A DNA stretch of 64,000 nt, taken from Candidatus Thermodiscus eudorianus (GTDB taxonomy: Archaea > Thermoproteota > Thermoprotei_A > Sulfolobales > Acidilobaceae). Shown here one piece after another: positions 8,754-17,617 of the stretch. The translations under genes and the position numbers were made by a program. Location of the stretch: positions 1-64,000 of the forward strand of contig WAOW01000009.1 of NCBI GenBank assembly GCA_015521085.1, read 5' to 3'. The notes beneath the pieces are model-generated. The model was not told the origin of the DNA. It ran no database searches and worked only from the letters and a program-made list of their open reading frames with translations. Numbering within the stretch: the first letter of the stretch is position 1; each line of letters begins with the position of its first letter.

Positions 8754-10606
8754 CCCAACCTGTTCCTCAAAAATTCAAGAGTAGAATAAAGACCGGGCGA
8801 GGCATACTGGACTAGTAGGGGAGCGTATTCCGGAGGATAGTCGAGAATCTCTAGTAGTGCAGGGAGATTTTCCTTCTTGTTTTTCCTGTAATTTAGCTCT
8901 GAGAGAGCTAACATAGCGGTTGCAACATAAGGTGTGTATGCGCCGAGCTTCTTGTCTCTCGGCTGATAGTCGTATAACGGTCTTCTTCCCTTGTAGTATG
9001 TCAGTAGCGTCTCGGAGGGCGTGGACGGAACGGTTTCAGATACTGTGATCGGGTAAAAGCCCCATGCAGACAGCACTCCCGCTGTTACAATGTCACGGAG
9101 CCATTCGTCCTGATGTTGTTTCATTTTATTTCTATACGGGATTATAATAGTTGATGAGAACGCGTCGTAGAAGTAGTTCGGTGTCTCTGCCACATCTAGG
9201 CTCTCGCCTATTTCTTTAAGCTTCTTCTCGAAAATATCATAATCGCTATATATGAGACCCTCTACCGTAGTGGACCCTGGTATGCCTGTTCCCAGATTAA
9301 ACTTGAGAACGTATAGAAGCTTTCCAACTTCCTCTAGGACTTGGATTGGTGTTAGTGCCCTTACCGTCAAGCTTATGAGATACTGATATTGAGCTTGCCC
9401 CCTTATTATCGCTTCTCCTAGGCATAGCGGGTCTACTGCATAGGGCTTCACATCTTGCATAAGCCTGTTAACGCTTCCTGGGAAAAGAGAGCGAGTCCAC
9501 TGTTCTGTTGTCGCATTGCTCGAAAAGAACTGTAGGAAATCTCCTGTGACTCCAGCAGGTGTTTCAACACCGCATACAGGGCACTTCACAGCCCCCTTCT
9601 GATAAGATACACCATTAACTACGACACCGTTGAACATCCCCTTAACCTGCTCTGGCAGGACTATAGTGCCCTTAACCCTATTCTTGTAGCCGAAGTACAT
9701 TAACGCTATCTCATAGGAGCTCCTCTTTTTATTCCGGTACAGGCCTTTCTCGCAGTCTCTCTTCGTGAAACCGTGTTGTTTACATTCTTCTGGCTTACTT
9801 CTCTTACTGCATCTTTGTTTACACTCCGGGTTATGGCAACATTCGAAGTTCCACTTCAGGTTCTCTTCTAATCCTCCAGGGATTATGCCACTTCCATCGA
9901 AACCCTTTCTTATGTCATCCCAGTCTATGGTAACGGTTAAGTTTAGTTGGTCTGTTATTACTGCTAAGCCGAAAGGTGTTGCAATTGGTAATATGAACGT
10001 ACCTTTTGCTTGTATTTCGTTTATCTTCTCATGAACAAGTCGGCTTATCAGAGTCCTAAATAGTTGTTGCGGTATCATAACGTTTAGCAGACTTACATTG
10101 AGGTTCAGACCCAGGTCTTCTTTGGCTTTATTAAGTAGCGGAACTATGTCGAAGGGATTCTCGATTCCTTGCAATCTGTCTGCTAGCCATAATAGTCTCC
10201 ATATTTTATCGTCATATAAGGGGTCTCTGTTTCCCTCCGCTGGATTTGTATAGAGATAACGTGATAGCTCATCAGCCTCTCCGGGCGTAAAGCCTACTGC
10301 TTCTAATCTTTCCTTCACCCATGCTATTAGCTTACCCTCAGATGGTTTATCCCTTAACTTAATTTTCTGCCCCATATCGTGCAAAAATCCTATTACGAAC
10401 GCCTCTTTAGCCTCAGGAGCATCAATGTTACCAGCTATACTGTAGGCTTGAATGAACTCCTGAAAGGCCCTAGCTACGGTGTAGCTGTGTAGTAGGAGGC
10501 TTATGCTTGTCCAGTATTTTGCTGGTAGTGCTGATAGTGGTGGTGGTAAGAGTGTGTATGCTGTTTTGAGTCTTTCGGAGATGACTTCCAAGGGATTTGT
10601 CCCCAT
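8750..10606 (-). CDS. cas10d: Cas10d (Csc3), type I-D large subunit with HD nuclease domain
   Basis: This is the large subunit and the DNA-cleaving component of the I-D effector. The 618-aa protein has an N-terminal HD domain: His at about 40 (LLHSYTVAR), FLHDMGQK (H76/D77) and Asp in LWLADRL (about D143). A Cys-rich insert follows (C256, C257, C262, C266, C275, C285), then a second CPVC pair (342-345). No GGDD cyclase motif is seen, as expected for I-D. It is the first gene of the leftward operon, with ATG 10606 about 25 bp from a TTAAATAC box. It is shorter than the cyanobacterial Csc3 proteins I know, and its missing C-terminal part may correspond to the next gene. Confidence 0.9.
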   Translation of the reverse strand: MGTNPLEVISERLKTAYTLLPPPLSALPAKYWTSISLLLHSYTVARAFQEFIQAYSIAGNIDAPEAKEAFVIGFLHDMGQKIKLRDKPSEGKLIAWVKERLEAVGFTPGEADELSRYLYTNPAEGNRDPLYDDKIWRLLWLADRLQGIENPFDIVPLLNKAKEDLGLNLNVSLLNVMIPQQLFRTLISRLVHEKINEIQAKGTFILPIATPFGLAVITDQLNLTVTIDWDDIRKGFDGSGIIPGGLEENLKWNFECCHNPECKQRCSKRSKPEECKQHGFTKRDCEKGLYRNKKRSSYEIALMYFGYKNRVKGTIVLPEQVKGMFNGVVVNGVSYQKGAVKCPVCGVETPAGVTGDFLQFFSSNATTEQWTRSLFPGSVNRLMQDVKPYAVDPLCLGEAIIRGQAQYQYLISLTVRALTPIQVLEEVGKLLYVLKFNLGTGIPGSTTVEGLIYSDYDIFEKKLKEIGESLDVAETPNYFYDAFSSTIIIPYRNKMKQHQDEWLRDIVTAGVLSAWGFYPITVSETVPSTPSETLLTYYKGRRPLYDYQPRDKKLGAYTPYVATAMLALSELNYRKNKKENLPALLEILDYPPEYAPLLVQYASPGLYSTLEFLRNRLG

Positions 10607-10667
10607 TTATTGTATGGGTTGAGGTAGTATTTAACCTTTTATATCTGATTTGGTTGTTATTCTACTG
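10607..10667. promoter_or_regulatory. Divergent promoter region of the two cas arms
   Basis: These roughly 60 bp separate cas10d (leftward) and csa3 (rightward). AT-rich boxes are visible in both directions: a TTTTATAT-like box near 10636-10643 for csa3, and TTAAATAC on the minus strand near 10628-10635, about 25 bp before the cas10d ATG. Spacing suggests leaderless or nearly leaderless mRNAs. The Csa3 regulator encoded alongside is the obvious candidate to bind here. The boxes are seen; the regulation is inferred. Confidence 0.5.
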
Positions 10668-11324
10668 GTGTTGGTTGAATTGGGGTTGTGTTTGGTTATG
10701 CCGGTCGGGGTTACTGGGGAGACTGTTAGTGAGCTCTTGCGGCGGGTGGAGCCTCCATCGTGCATAGTTAGTGTGACTATTCCTGGGTTTGAGGGGGAAA
10801 AGGAGAAGATTAGGGATGCAAACGAGTCTCTTGCGAGGATGCTGGGGGCGAAGCATTTCTGGGTTGTAGTTAGGCCTTGGATCGCGAGGGATGTGGTGAG
10901 GATCTTAGAGTGTGTCGAGGAGGCGGAGGCTGACAGATTATTGGTTGTAACCATGACAGGGAGCCGATACCTTTACCTTGTCCTGTTGGAGGTAGCGTTG
11001 TTCTACTGGAGGACTGGGGTTGAGGTCTCTGTTATCCATGGGGTCGAGGGAGGGGATTATAGGATAGAGCCGCTAGCCGGTTATGTGGCTCCGTGTCTAA
11101 GGCTTACTAGGGAGCAAGAGAAGTTACTACTACTAATCTATAGTACAGATAAAGTGCTATCGGGTTCGAGGTTGATGAAGGAATATGGTTACAGTAAAGT
11201 CGTCTACAAGCTACTTAGTGAACTAGAGCAGAAGGGCCTGTTAAGGGTTAGGCGAAACCGAATCGAGAAGACATTCCCAGGCTACATTCTATATGAGATA
11301 ATTAAACATGCCAGGGGTGAATAG
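10668..11324 (+). CDS. csa3: Csa3-family CARF-wHTH transcriptional regulator
   Basis: Csa3 proteins sense cyclic oligoadenylate or a similar ligand through a CARF domain and regulate CRISPR genes. The N-terminal 130 or so residues show alternating strands and helices typical of CARF (MPVGVTGETVSELL, then DRLLVVTMTGSRYLYLVLLEVA). The C-terminus is a winged helix (LTREQEKLLLLIY...SKVVYKLLSELEQKGLLRVR). The open frame reaches TTG 10650. I prefer GTG 10668 because it is about 27 bp from a TATA-like box; ATG 10698 would cut the first strand. It overlaps cas6 by 17 bp. Confidence 0.82.
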   Translation: MLVELGLCLVMPVGVTGETVSELLRRVEPPSCIVSVTIPGFEGEKEKIRDANESLARMLGAKHFWVVVRPWIARDVVRILECVEEAEADRLLVVTMTGSRYLYLVLLEVALFYWRTGVEVSVIHGVEGGDYRIEPLAGYVAPCLRLTREQEKLLLLIYSTDKVLSGSRLMKEYGYSKVVYKLLSELEQKGLLRVRRNRIEKTFPGYILYEIIKHARGE

Positions 11325-12177
11325 TCGCTTGGAGAACGTTAAGGCGATCAGAGCATGGTTAACTATTGAAGCCGAAGAGCCGATAGCTACATTCACCGGG
11401 CAACTCGTCAAAACACTCCTCTACACTCTAAACAGGGAGATAAGGCTACTGCATGGAATGCGGGGAATCATATCGCCCATCCACATATCACCTTTATTCA
11501 CGCCTGGAAGGAGGTTTCACGAGCTAGGCACGCTAGTCACACCACTATACCGGTACAATAAAAATGTAAGAGCATATGAACTCGACCCCATCAAGCTAAA
11601 CGGGGAATACGTTATCCACATAGGGGGAGACGCGTCTCTCATAGACTTGGTCTCTAAGAGCCTTGCTAGGCTAAGGTCGAGCCTGATGCTAAAGTATACG
11701 GACAATATAGTAACGTTTAAACTAGAGAAAATAGAGGACGTGACAAGCCATATATCCAGGAAAAACCTAGATAGCGATAAGATCACACTATACCTCAAGG
11801 GACCCGTCAAACCGTTCAACGTAATAGCACCATCGCGACTCCCAAAATTCAGCATATCCTCATATGAAATACTAATCACGGGCTACATGTACTTCAAGAG
11901 AGTCTACACGCTAACATACCACGAGGTGGTAAATGCAATGAGAATACTAGGCCTCCTAGTCGAAACATACTACAGCCTAAACACGGTCAAGCCAGTACTC
12001 ATTCCCTACAAGGGCAAAGAACCCGCGATGATAGGCAAAATCACATATATCGTCGATACAAACAAACCAGAAGAAAAACAAACACTAAATAAAATACTTA
12101 ACATAGCAGAAATAACAGGAACAGGAGAATCGCGTAGCAACGGCTTCGGAACAGTAACCTGGATCACCAAGACATAG
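11308..12177 (+). CDS. cas6: Cas6 crRNA-processing endoribonuclease
   Basis: Cas6 cleaves pre-crRNA within the repeat. The 289-aa product shows two RAMP-like halves and the C-terminal Gly-rich loop characteristic of Cas6 (GTGESRSNGFGTV, about residues 271-283). An N-terminal His (LLHGMRG, near residue 49) could be catalytic, but Cas6 active sites vary. The start ATG lies inside the last codons of csa3. It is the last gene before array 2 and is co-directional with it, the stop being about 123 bp from the first repeat. Confidence 0.9.
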   Translation: MPGVNSRLENVKAIRAWLTIEAEEPIATFTGQLVKTLLYTLNREIRLLHGMRGIISPIHISPLFTPGRRFHELGTLVTPLYRYNKNVRAYELDPIKLNGEYVIHIGGDASLIDLVSKSLARLRSSLMLKYTDNIVTFKLEKIEDVTSHISRKNLDSDKITLYLKGPVKPFNVIAPSRLPKFSISSYEILITGYMYFKRVYTLTYHEVVNAMRILGLLVETYYSLNTVKPVLIPYKGKEPAMIGKITYIVDTNKPEEKQTLNKILNIAEITGTGESRSNGFGTVTWITKT

Positions 12178-12233
12178 ACGCCTTAATAAGGTTTCCGCCC
12201 AGAAAACAACTTAAACTCACCATGTCTAACTCG
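12178..12233 (+). promoter_or_regulatory. Candidate promoter of CRISPR array 2
   Basis: This stretch lies between the cas6 stop and the duplicated leader element. It holds a purine-rich run followed by CTTAAAC (about 12210-12216), a plausible BRE/TATA. Initiation about 25 bp downstream would fall near 12238, almost exactly where the element shared with array 1 begins. This suggests the shared 67 bp are the transcribed leader. Array 1 has no TATA at the same spacing; its nearest match (CTTAAAAG, about 2676-2683 on the minus strand) lies inside cas1. Confidence 0.45.
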
Positions 12234-12300
12234 CAGATTGACGGTTGTGTGGAGTAGGGCCCAATACAGGCGACGTAAAAGAACATAACAAACACTACCA
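12234..12300 (+). repeat. Leader-proximal element of array 2, copy of the cas1 3' end
   Basis: This is a 67-bp perfect inverted copy of 2564-2630. Bases 12235-12288 spell the last 17 codons and stop of cas1 without any cas1 gene attached, followed by the same 12 nt up to the first repeat at 12301. Upstream of 12234 the sequences are unrelated. Array 2 therefore carries a leader apparently derived from the array 1/cas1 junction, or both descend from a common leader into which cas1 has grown. Confidence 0.9.
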
Positions 12301-14199
12301 GTTCAAAATAAGCAAGACTAAGAGTGTATTCGAATTTTCGGCATATTTCCTTGTGTATAGTTCAAAATAAGCAAGACTAAGAGCCCATTACCTGGCACGG
12401 CGTCTTTATCGTCTTCCCGTTCAAAATAAGCAAGACTAAGAGTCTCCGAGGACGAGCTAGAGGACCTAGTCGAGGCTCTCCAGGGCCTGTTCAAAATAAG
12501 CAAGACTAAGAGTGGCCCTAGCCGTCATCTCCTTAAGTGCTCGTTCAAAATAAGCAAGACTAAGAGTTAATAAAGAAATACTATGAGGAAAACCCTGTTC
12601 AAAATAAGCAAGACTAAGAGCAAACGTCCAATCCGCCAGATCCCAGTGACTTAGCCCGTTCAAAATAAGCAAGACTAAGAGTGCTCCGCCATTTTTCCCT
12701 GGCCTCCAGGGCCCGTTCAAAATAAGCAAGACTAAGAGATTGGAAGGTCGCTGTCAGGCTACTCGACTCTTCAAGTTCAAAATAAGCAAGACTAAGAGTT
12801 GATACACGGGGGTTTGGTGGGTGGGTTATCGTTGGTTCAAAATAAGCAAGACTAAGAGCTCATAGCAAGATACCGTTCAACCTCATCCCTCCCCAGTTCA
12901 AAATAAGCAAGACTAAGAGAGGGTGCTGGAGCATGGAGCTGGACGAGGTCCGTTCAAAATAAGCAAGACTAAGAGAACAGCGGCATGCACTGGGACAAGT
13001 GCTATCGAATGTTCAAAATAAGCAAGACTAAGAGACATCCTCCCAATACGGGTAATCCACCTCTAGTTCAAAATAAGCAAGACTAAGAGGGATACCCGCC
13101 GAATGGGGCGAGGAACAAACCAAGTTCAAAATAAGCAAGACTAAGAGTCCATGGACATAGCCAGACTCCCACTCTCCCTTTAGTTCAAAATAAGCAAGAC
13201 TAAGAGATAATCGAGTTCGTAAGAAATGGTGTTACAGTAGTTCAAAATAAGCAAGACTAAGAGACGCCCTGCAACAACTCCCGCTGCACTGTCGGTTCAA
13301 AATAAGCAAGACTAAGAGGGCGGTGCTAGGAAGCTGGCTAGTAAGGCCTTCGTTCAAAATAAGCAAGACTAAGAGTATCATCATTTATAGCGAATCCATC
13401 CTGTCTAGTTCAAAATAAGCAAGACTAAGAGTCCAGTTTACCTTGCCGGTCACTCCACTCCAGTTCAAAATAAGCAAGACTAAGAGTTGTATACGCTGTG
13501 CCATATATCCAGGTAGATCCTGGTTCAAAATAAGCAAGACTAAGAGCCGTCAGCGAGGCGAGTAGCCTAACAATATTAGTTCAAAATAAGCAAGACTAAG
13601 AGTCGACTCCAACACCACGATATCATACTTCACAGTTCAAAATAAGCAAGACTAAGAGCGCTAAGCCTGTGCAGCTCAAGTAGCGAGGCCTTCCGTTCAA
13701 AATAAGCAAGACTAAGAGCATGCACTGGCCACCAATCCAACAGCGGACTCCACGTTCAAAATAAGCAAGACTAAGAGAAGTGGCTCGTGGCCCCGTTCGT
13801 ATTATCATGTTCAAGTTCAAAATAAGCAAGACTAAGAGGGAGTACCCCTTGTACCCGAGGAGACGGCTAGGAACTGGGTTTATCGCTATGTTCAAAATAA
13901 GCAAGACTAAGAGAGGATCAGGCTTATCTCGGCCTGTGTGCAGCTGTTCAAAATAAGCAAGACTAAGAGAGCATAACAACCCAGAACCTGACGGTCGAGC
14001 TAGTTCAAAATAAGCAAGACTAAGAGATGAACGATATAGCGTCGAACCTGTCGTATCCCGCGTTCAAAATAAGCAAGACTAAGAGGCGACTGGATGGCGA
14101 GGAAGGCCGAGAAGAGGGTTCAAAATAAGCAAGACTAAGAGCTAATGCTTTTATGAACATTTTCCTTGCGTATTCGTTCAAAATAAGCAAGACTAAGAG
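12301..14199 (+). CRISPR. CRISPR array 2 (33 repeats)
   Basis: There are 33 copies of the same 24-bp repeat as array 1, in opposite orientation, starting at 12301 and ending at 14199. All copies I read are identical, including the last; no degenerate terminal repeat is seen. Spacers are mostly about 30-40 bp, with a 51-bp outlier at 13839-13889. The leader is on the left, next to cas6, so transcription is rightward. The end of the array is about 30 bp from the stop of the convergent DUF1152 gene. Confidence 0.98.
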
Positions 14200-14232
14200 G
14201 TGGTGCATTCGTTGTTGGATTCTCTTGGTATG

Positions 14233-15192
14233 CTAGCAGTTTATTATCGCTGCGAGGCTTATCCCTTCTTGGCTTTGGCTGCTCGTGTATTTCTTAATTA
14301 TCTTTTTCAGCCATCCCTCTGGGTCTCTTTTGACTCGTTTCAGTATCCTCGCGTATTCCCGTGACGGGTTGGGGCGTTGCCAGTTTGCTATGCCGTCTAT
14401 CCAGTTTTCCAGGGCGCTCCTGCATAGTGGACTGGCTTCGCAGGTTCCCTTGGCGTCTAGTAGGAACACGTAGGGGGTCCACCAGTCTAGTTTGTGGTAG
14501 CCTGTGCTGTAGCCCTTCGTTATCCTTATAGCGGTCCTCCCCTCCAGCGATGCTATGTATAGGGGTAGCATTACTGATACCATCTCCTTGCCCGGATATA
14601 GCAGGAGCTTAGCCACGTGCACCGTGTCTCGGGGCGGGTCTATTACTCCAAGCAGGTGGCCTAGGCCCTCGTAGTAGGCGATGGCGGCTACCTGTTCTTC
14701 GAGGCTGAAGAGCCTCCTCCTACCGCCTTCTAGCTGGAGGGCGCCAACGGCCAGCGTGGAGTGTATCCTGTGTCTGGTGGCTACCTCGTGTAGGACTGCT
14801 CTAGCCAGTGTATCGGCTATGTAGCTACCTAGGCTCTCCTCGTAGCCGGTTAGGAGCCCGTCTCCTCCCAGGTCGGTGTGGAGCGTGCAGCGGGGCTTGT
14901 AGGTTGATATGAGCCACTCTACACCCTCCATGACCTCCTCCCGGGGAGCCCTCAGGCATATCTTGTAGACGGGGGCCTTTGGAGCGAGCTTCTTCAGGGA
15001 CCACTCGAAATCCCTGGGGTTGTAGGTTGCAGGGGTGAAGAGGCTCCTTACGATGCGGGAGCCGCCATACTTGTCCGGGCTGCAGCCCGAGAAGCTGGCG
15101 AAGACCGGCTTAGCGTCCTTGAGTTGCGCGGCCAGGATCAGGGCTAGGCCTATGTCGCCGCCCCCACCCAACCCGCCTACAATAAGGCTCAT
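14233..15192 (-). CDS. DUF1152 family protein
   Basis: The 319-aa protein belongs to a conserved family of unknown function found in archaea and some bacteria. The N-terminus has a Rossmann-like glycine-rich loop (IVGGLGGGGDIGLALILA), and a second glycine-rich motif DLGGDGL lies near residue 110. The rest alternates helices and strands, suggesting a soluble cytosolic protein. It converges on array 2, its stop lying about 33 bp from the last repeat. Base use is GC3-rich like the genes to the right, so it probably marks the edge of the CRISPR island. I cannot assign a reaction. Confidence 0.8.
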   Translation of the reverse strand: MSLIVGGLGGGGDIGLALILAAQLKDAKPVFASFSGCSPDKYGGSRIVRSLFTPATYNPRDFEWSLKKLAPKAPVYKICLRAPREEVMEGVEWLISTYKPRCTLHTDLGGDGLLTGYEESLGSYIADTLARAVLHEVATRHRIHSTLAVGALQLEGGRRRLFSLEEQVAAIAYYEGLGHLLGVIDPPRDTVHVAKLLLYPGKEMVSVMLPLYIASLEGRTAIRITKGYSTGYHKLDWWTPYVFLLDAKGTCEASPLCRSALENWIDGIANWQRPNPSREYARILKRVKRDPEGWLKKIIKKYTSSQSQEGISLAAIINC

Positions 15193-15307
15193 CCGCTCTA
15201 TCCCTCCCGGTGGGTCTCCTCAAGCTTCCATCGAGCACTAATTACCTCAAACTGCGGAGCGACGGGATAAAGAGTGGACAGGGGGCTACGAAGGCGGACA
15301 AGAGCCT

Positions 15308-15345
15308 CCAGGATAGCCTCTAAGGCAACAAACGCCTTATCCTGG
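15308..15345. other. Inverted repeat downstream of the nucleotidyltransferase pair
   Basis: CCAGGATA (15308-15315) pairs with TATCCTGG (15338-15345). A second, nested pair TAAGGC/GCCTTA (15321-15326/15334-15339) competes for the same bases. It lies about 10 nt after the stop of the 102-aa gene and before the start of the DUF1152 gene. It could be an RNA hairpin at a transcript end. Archaeal termination relies mainly on U-tracts, which are not seen here, so the function is open. Confidence 0.35.
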
Positions 15346-15354
15346 GGTGTCGTT

Positions 15355-15663
15355 CTATGGGGGTTTACGTGGCTCTAGGTATATCCTTGCCCTGTATACG
15401 CCGTCTGTTATTGTGATGTGGTTCTTGCCCCTGTAGACTCTTAGCTTCCTCCTCTTAGCCTCTTCGATCACCCTCTCCACGTCTCTACAGTGTAGCTGTA
15501 GGTATGGGGGGTGGTAGTCTATCGCTAGCAGGTTTCCTGCTTCGACTGCCTTCTTGGTTTGTTTGACGGGTTCACAGTACTCTAGGAGGAACCCCATGTA
15601 TCCGGGCACGGCCAGGCCCGGCACTATCCGGATCATCCCCGTCTGGGCCTCTTCCGAGTTCAT
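15355..15663 (-). CDS. Hypothetical 102-aa partner of the nucleotidyltransferase
   Basis: I do not recognise this small protein. It overlaps the end of the nucleotidyltransferase gene by 4 bp, so the two are translationally coupled. The sequence alternates short strands and helices (LLAIDYHPPYLQLHCRDVERVIEEAKRRKLRVYRG) and ends in a basic, Pro-rich tail. No signal peptide or membrane segment is seen. It may be a partner protein of the enzyme, possibly in a toxin-antitoxin-like pair; that is inference from gene arrangement only. Confidence 0.7.
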   Translation of the reverse strand: MNSEEAQTGMIRIVPGLAVPGYMGFLLEYCEPVKQTKKAVEAGNLLAIDYHPPYLQLHCRDVERVIEEAKRRKLRVYRGKNHITITDGVYRARIYLEPRKPP

Positions 15664-16298
15664 CCCAGTCTAAGCCTCCTCAATATCCTCTCCAGCTTCC
15701 TCTCTAATCCTGCCTGTCGAGCCCGCTTGTAGAGGTACTCCTTGTCAAGCCTATGCCACGTCTGGACGAGCATCTTCTTAACATCGTCCGTATCCTTCCT
15801 CTCTCCAGACATGAGTTTTAACACCACTATATCCTCTATAGAGGGCAGCAGTAGAATATCTCCAACTACACTCTTACTCCTCTCTATAAACTCTTCATCG
15901 AGCGTGAGTGGAGCATAGTTAATGTCTATGTGGATATCGTCCTCTACCAAGAATCCCCACTTCCTCCACTGCACCTTGAAACCCCTGGAGCGGAGCTCCC
16001 TAGTTATAGCATCTCGTAGCTCCGGCGTGAACGGCTTATCCACAGCTATGTCCCAATCCCGCGTCTCCCTACCCAAGTCCACTCCATGAACTATGGCGCT
16101 ACGAGCACCTATAACAAAGACTCTGAGACCGAGCTTCGCGAGGATCTCGGAGACCTGGAGCAGAGACCGATGAATACCGCCAACCCTCCCAGCCCGGTTA
16201 GCGTCTTCATAGAAATCCCGTGTCACCGATACTCCACCACCTTTTCCTACTCGGTGATGAACCACCTTAGACCTAGTACTGTAGACGTTTTCAGGCAA
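15660..16298 (-). CDS. Nucleotidyltransferase-fold protein (AbiEii/DUF6036-like)
   Basis: The 212-aa protein has the core of a minimal nucleotidyltransferase: VFVIGARSAIVHG (about 60-72), then TRDWDIAV with two metal-binding aspartates (about D81 and D83), and a third acidic strand DIHIDINY. This pattern is shared by family members that act as toxins modifying tRNA and by orphan enzymes, so the substrate is unknown. It is the upstream member of a two-gene unit with a 102-aa protein. The N-terminal 25 residues look poorly conserved and the start could be further in. Confidence 0.75.
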   Translation of the reverse strand: MPENVYSTRSKVVHHRVGKGGGVSVTRDFYEDANRAGRVGGIHRSLLQVSEILAKLGLRVFVIGARSAIVHGVDLGRETRDWDIAVDKPFTPELRDAITRELRSRGFKVQWRKWGFLVEDDIHIDINYAPLTLDEEFIERSKSVVGDILLLPSIEDIVVLKLMSGERKDTDDVKKMLVQTWHRLDKEYLYKRARQAGLERKLERILRRLRLG

Positions 16299-16416
16299 TT
16301 TACCTTCGGGTTTGTCTGGTCGCCATGGGGTTTACGGTCTTCATCGCCTGTTATGTGGGGCTCTGTTGACCGTCGTCCGCTCATCCCTGTATTGATTCTT
16401 GTCTTCCTGGGGGTGT

Positions 16417-17523
16417 TTATCTTGATCGTTCTCCCTTGATGAACTCTTGGAGCCAGTTGAGTGCATCCTCGTCGCTCGGCGCCTGCACTGGTGGGTGTTT
16501 GAAGAATGGTGCCGATACGCTTATGAGGGGCCCGCCTATCCCCCTGTCGAGCGCTATCTTCGTCGCCCTTATCGCATCTATCATCGCGCCTGCGAACATG
16601 CTTTTGTCGTCGACCTGTAGCTTGACTTCTAGCGTTACTGGGAAGCCGGCGAAGCTCTTGCCCTTCAGGTAGATGTATGCTATCTTGGTGTTCCCCAGGA
16701 ATGGGACGTAGTCGCTTGGCCCTATCCTAACCTTGCCCTCCCGCCAGAGCTTCTCGCCGTAGGGTAGTATGCTTGTTACTGCACTCGTCTTGCTTATCCT
16801 CTTGCTCGCAAGCCTCTCCTCCATGAGCATGTTCTCGAAGTCTGTGTTGCCCCCTATGTTTAACTGGTAGGTCTCCTCCACGCGCACGCCCCTCATGTGC
16901 ATGAGCCTTACCAGGGTCCTGTGGAGTATCGTGGCCCCCAGCTGGCCCTTGATGTCGTCTCCCACGAGCGGTAGCCGCTTCTCCTCGTAGAGCCTGGGCC
17001 ACTCGCCCGTGGGGTCGCCGGCTATGAATACTGGGATCCCGTTTATGAAGGCTGTCCCGGCTTCTAGAGCTGCCCTGGCGTAGAATCTGGTCGCCTGCTC
17101 GCTCCCTACTGGGAGGAAGTTGATTAGTATGTCGGCCTGGCTCTCTCTTAACACGTTTACTACATGGTCTAGTCCTACCTCTTCATCGTGGGGGTCGAAC
17201 CTCTCTCTCATGTGGGGTGCTACCCCGTCGAGCACGGGGCCTGGCTCGACGGTGACTCCTAGTTGCTTTGGTATGTCGGCGAATCTGGGTGTTATGTTTG
17301 GTGGCTGGAATATCGCTTCTGCTAGGTCTTTTCCTATCTTCTTTTTTGAGGCGTCGAATGCGGCCACCCATTCTATGTCGTCTACGTGGTAGCCTCCTAG
17401 CCTCACGCTGGTGAGGCCGGGTATCTCCTCGCCCTCGTCGGCGTGCTTGTAGTAGTATACTCCCTGTATGAGTGCGGAGGCGCAGTTCCCTACTCCTGCT
17501 ATTGCCGCTCTAATCCTCGCCAT
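16417..17523 (-). CDS. ino1: myo-Inositol-1-phosphate synthase
   Basis: This NAD-dependent enzyme converts glucose 6-phosphate to inositol 1-phosphate, used for archaeal phosphoinositol lipids and, in some hyperthermophiles, the solute di-myo-inositol phosphate. The 368-aa product matches the prokaryotic family length. It has the Rossmann motif [15 protein letters not shown], the [14 protein letters not shown] segment, and the conserved [18 protein letters not shown] and [12 protein letters not shown] blocks around the active site. It is transcribed alone on the minus strand. Confidence 0.95.
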   Translation of the reverse strand: MARIRAAIAGVGNCASALIQGVYYYKHADEGEEIPGLTSVRLGGYHVDDIEWVAAFDASKKKIGKDLAEAIFQPPNITPRFADIPKQLGVTVEPGPVLDGVAPHMRERFDPHDEEVGLDHVVNVLRESQADILINFLPVGSEQATRFYARAALEAGTAFINGIPVFIAGDPTGEWPRLYEEKRLPLVGDDIKGQLGATILHRTLVRLMHMRGVRVEETYQLNIGGNTDFENMLMEERLASKRISKTSAVTSILPYGEKLWREGKVRIGPSDYVPFLGNTKIAYIYLKGKSFAGFPVTLEVKLQVDDKSMFAGAMIDAIRATKIALDRGIGGPLISVSAPFFKHPPVQAPSDEDALNWLQEFIKGERSR

Positions 17524-17617
17524 GTTTCATCGCCACAAATATATCTACTGGTGAATATTGCATGGATCCATATAATAACCTTACCATGCGGAAAGGCAAT
17601 TAACCGGCTGAGGAGCC

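Noticed and set aside
1446-13889. GTACCCGAGG shared by a spacer in array 1 and one in array 2
   Set aside because: Only 10 bp match; the rest differs, so common origin is unsupported.
12318-14208. Minus-strand open frames through array 2
   Set aside because: Same cause: the repeat has no stop in these frames; they encode the repeat peptide.
16086-16439. 117-aa plus-strand frame
   Set aside because: Mostly antisense to the nucleotidyltransferase 5' end; no recognisable features and the tail is unlike a real protein.
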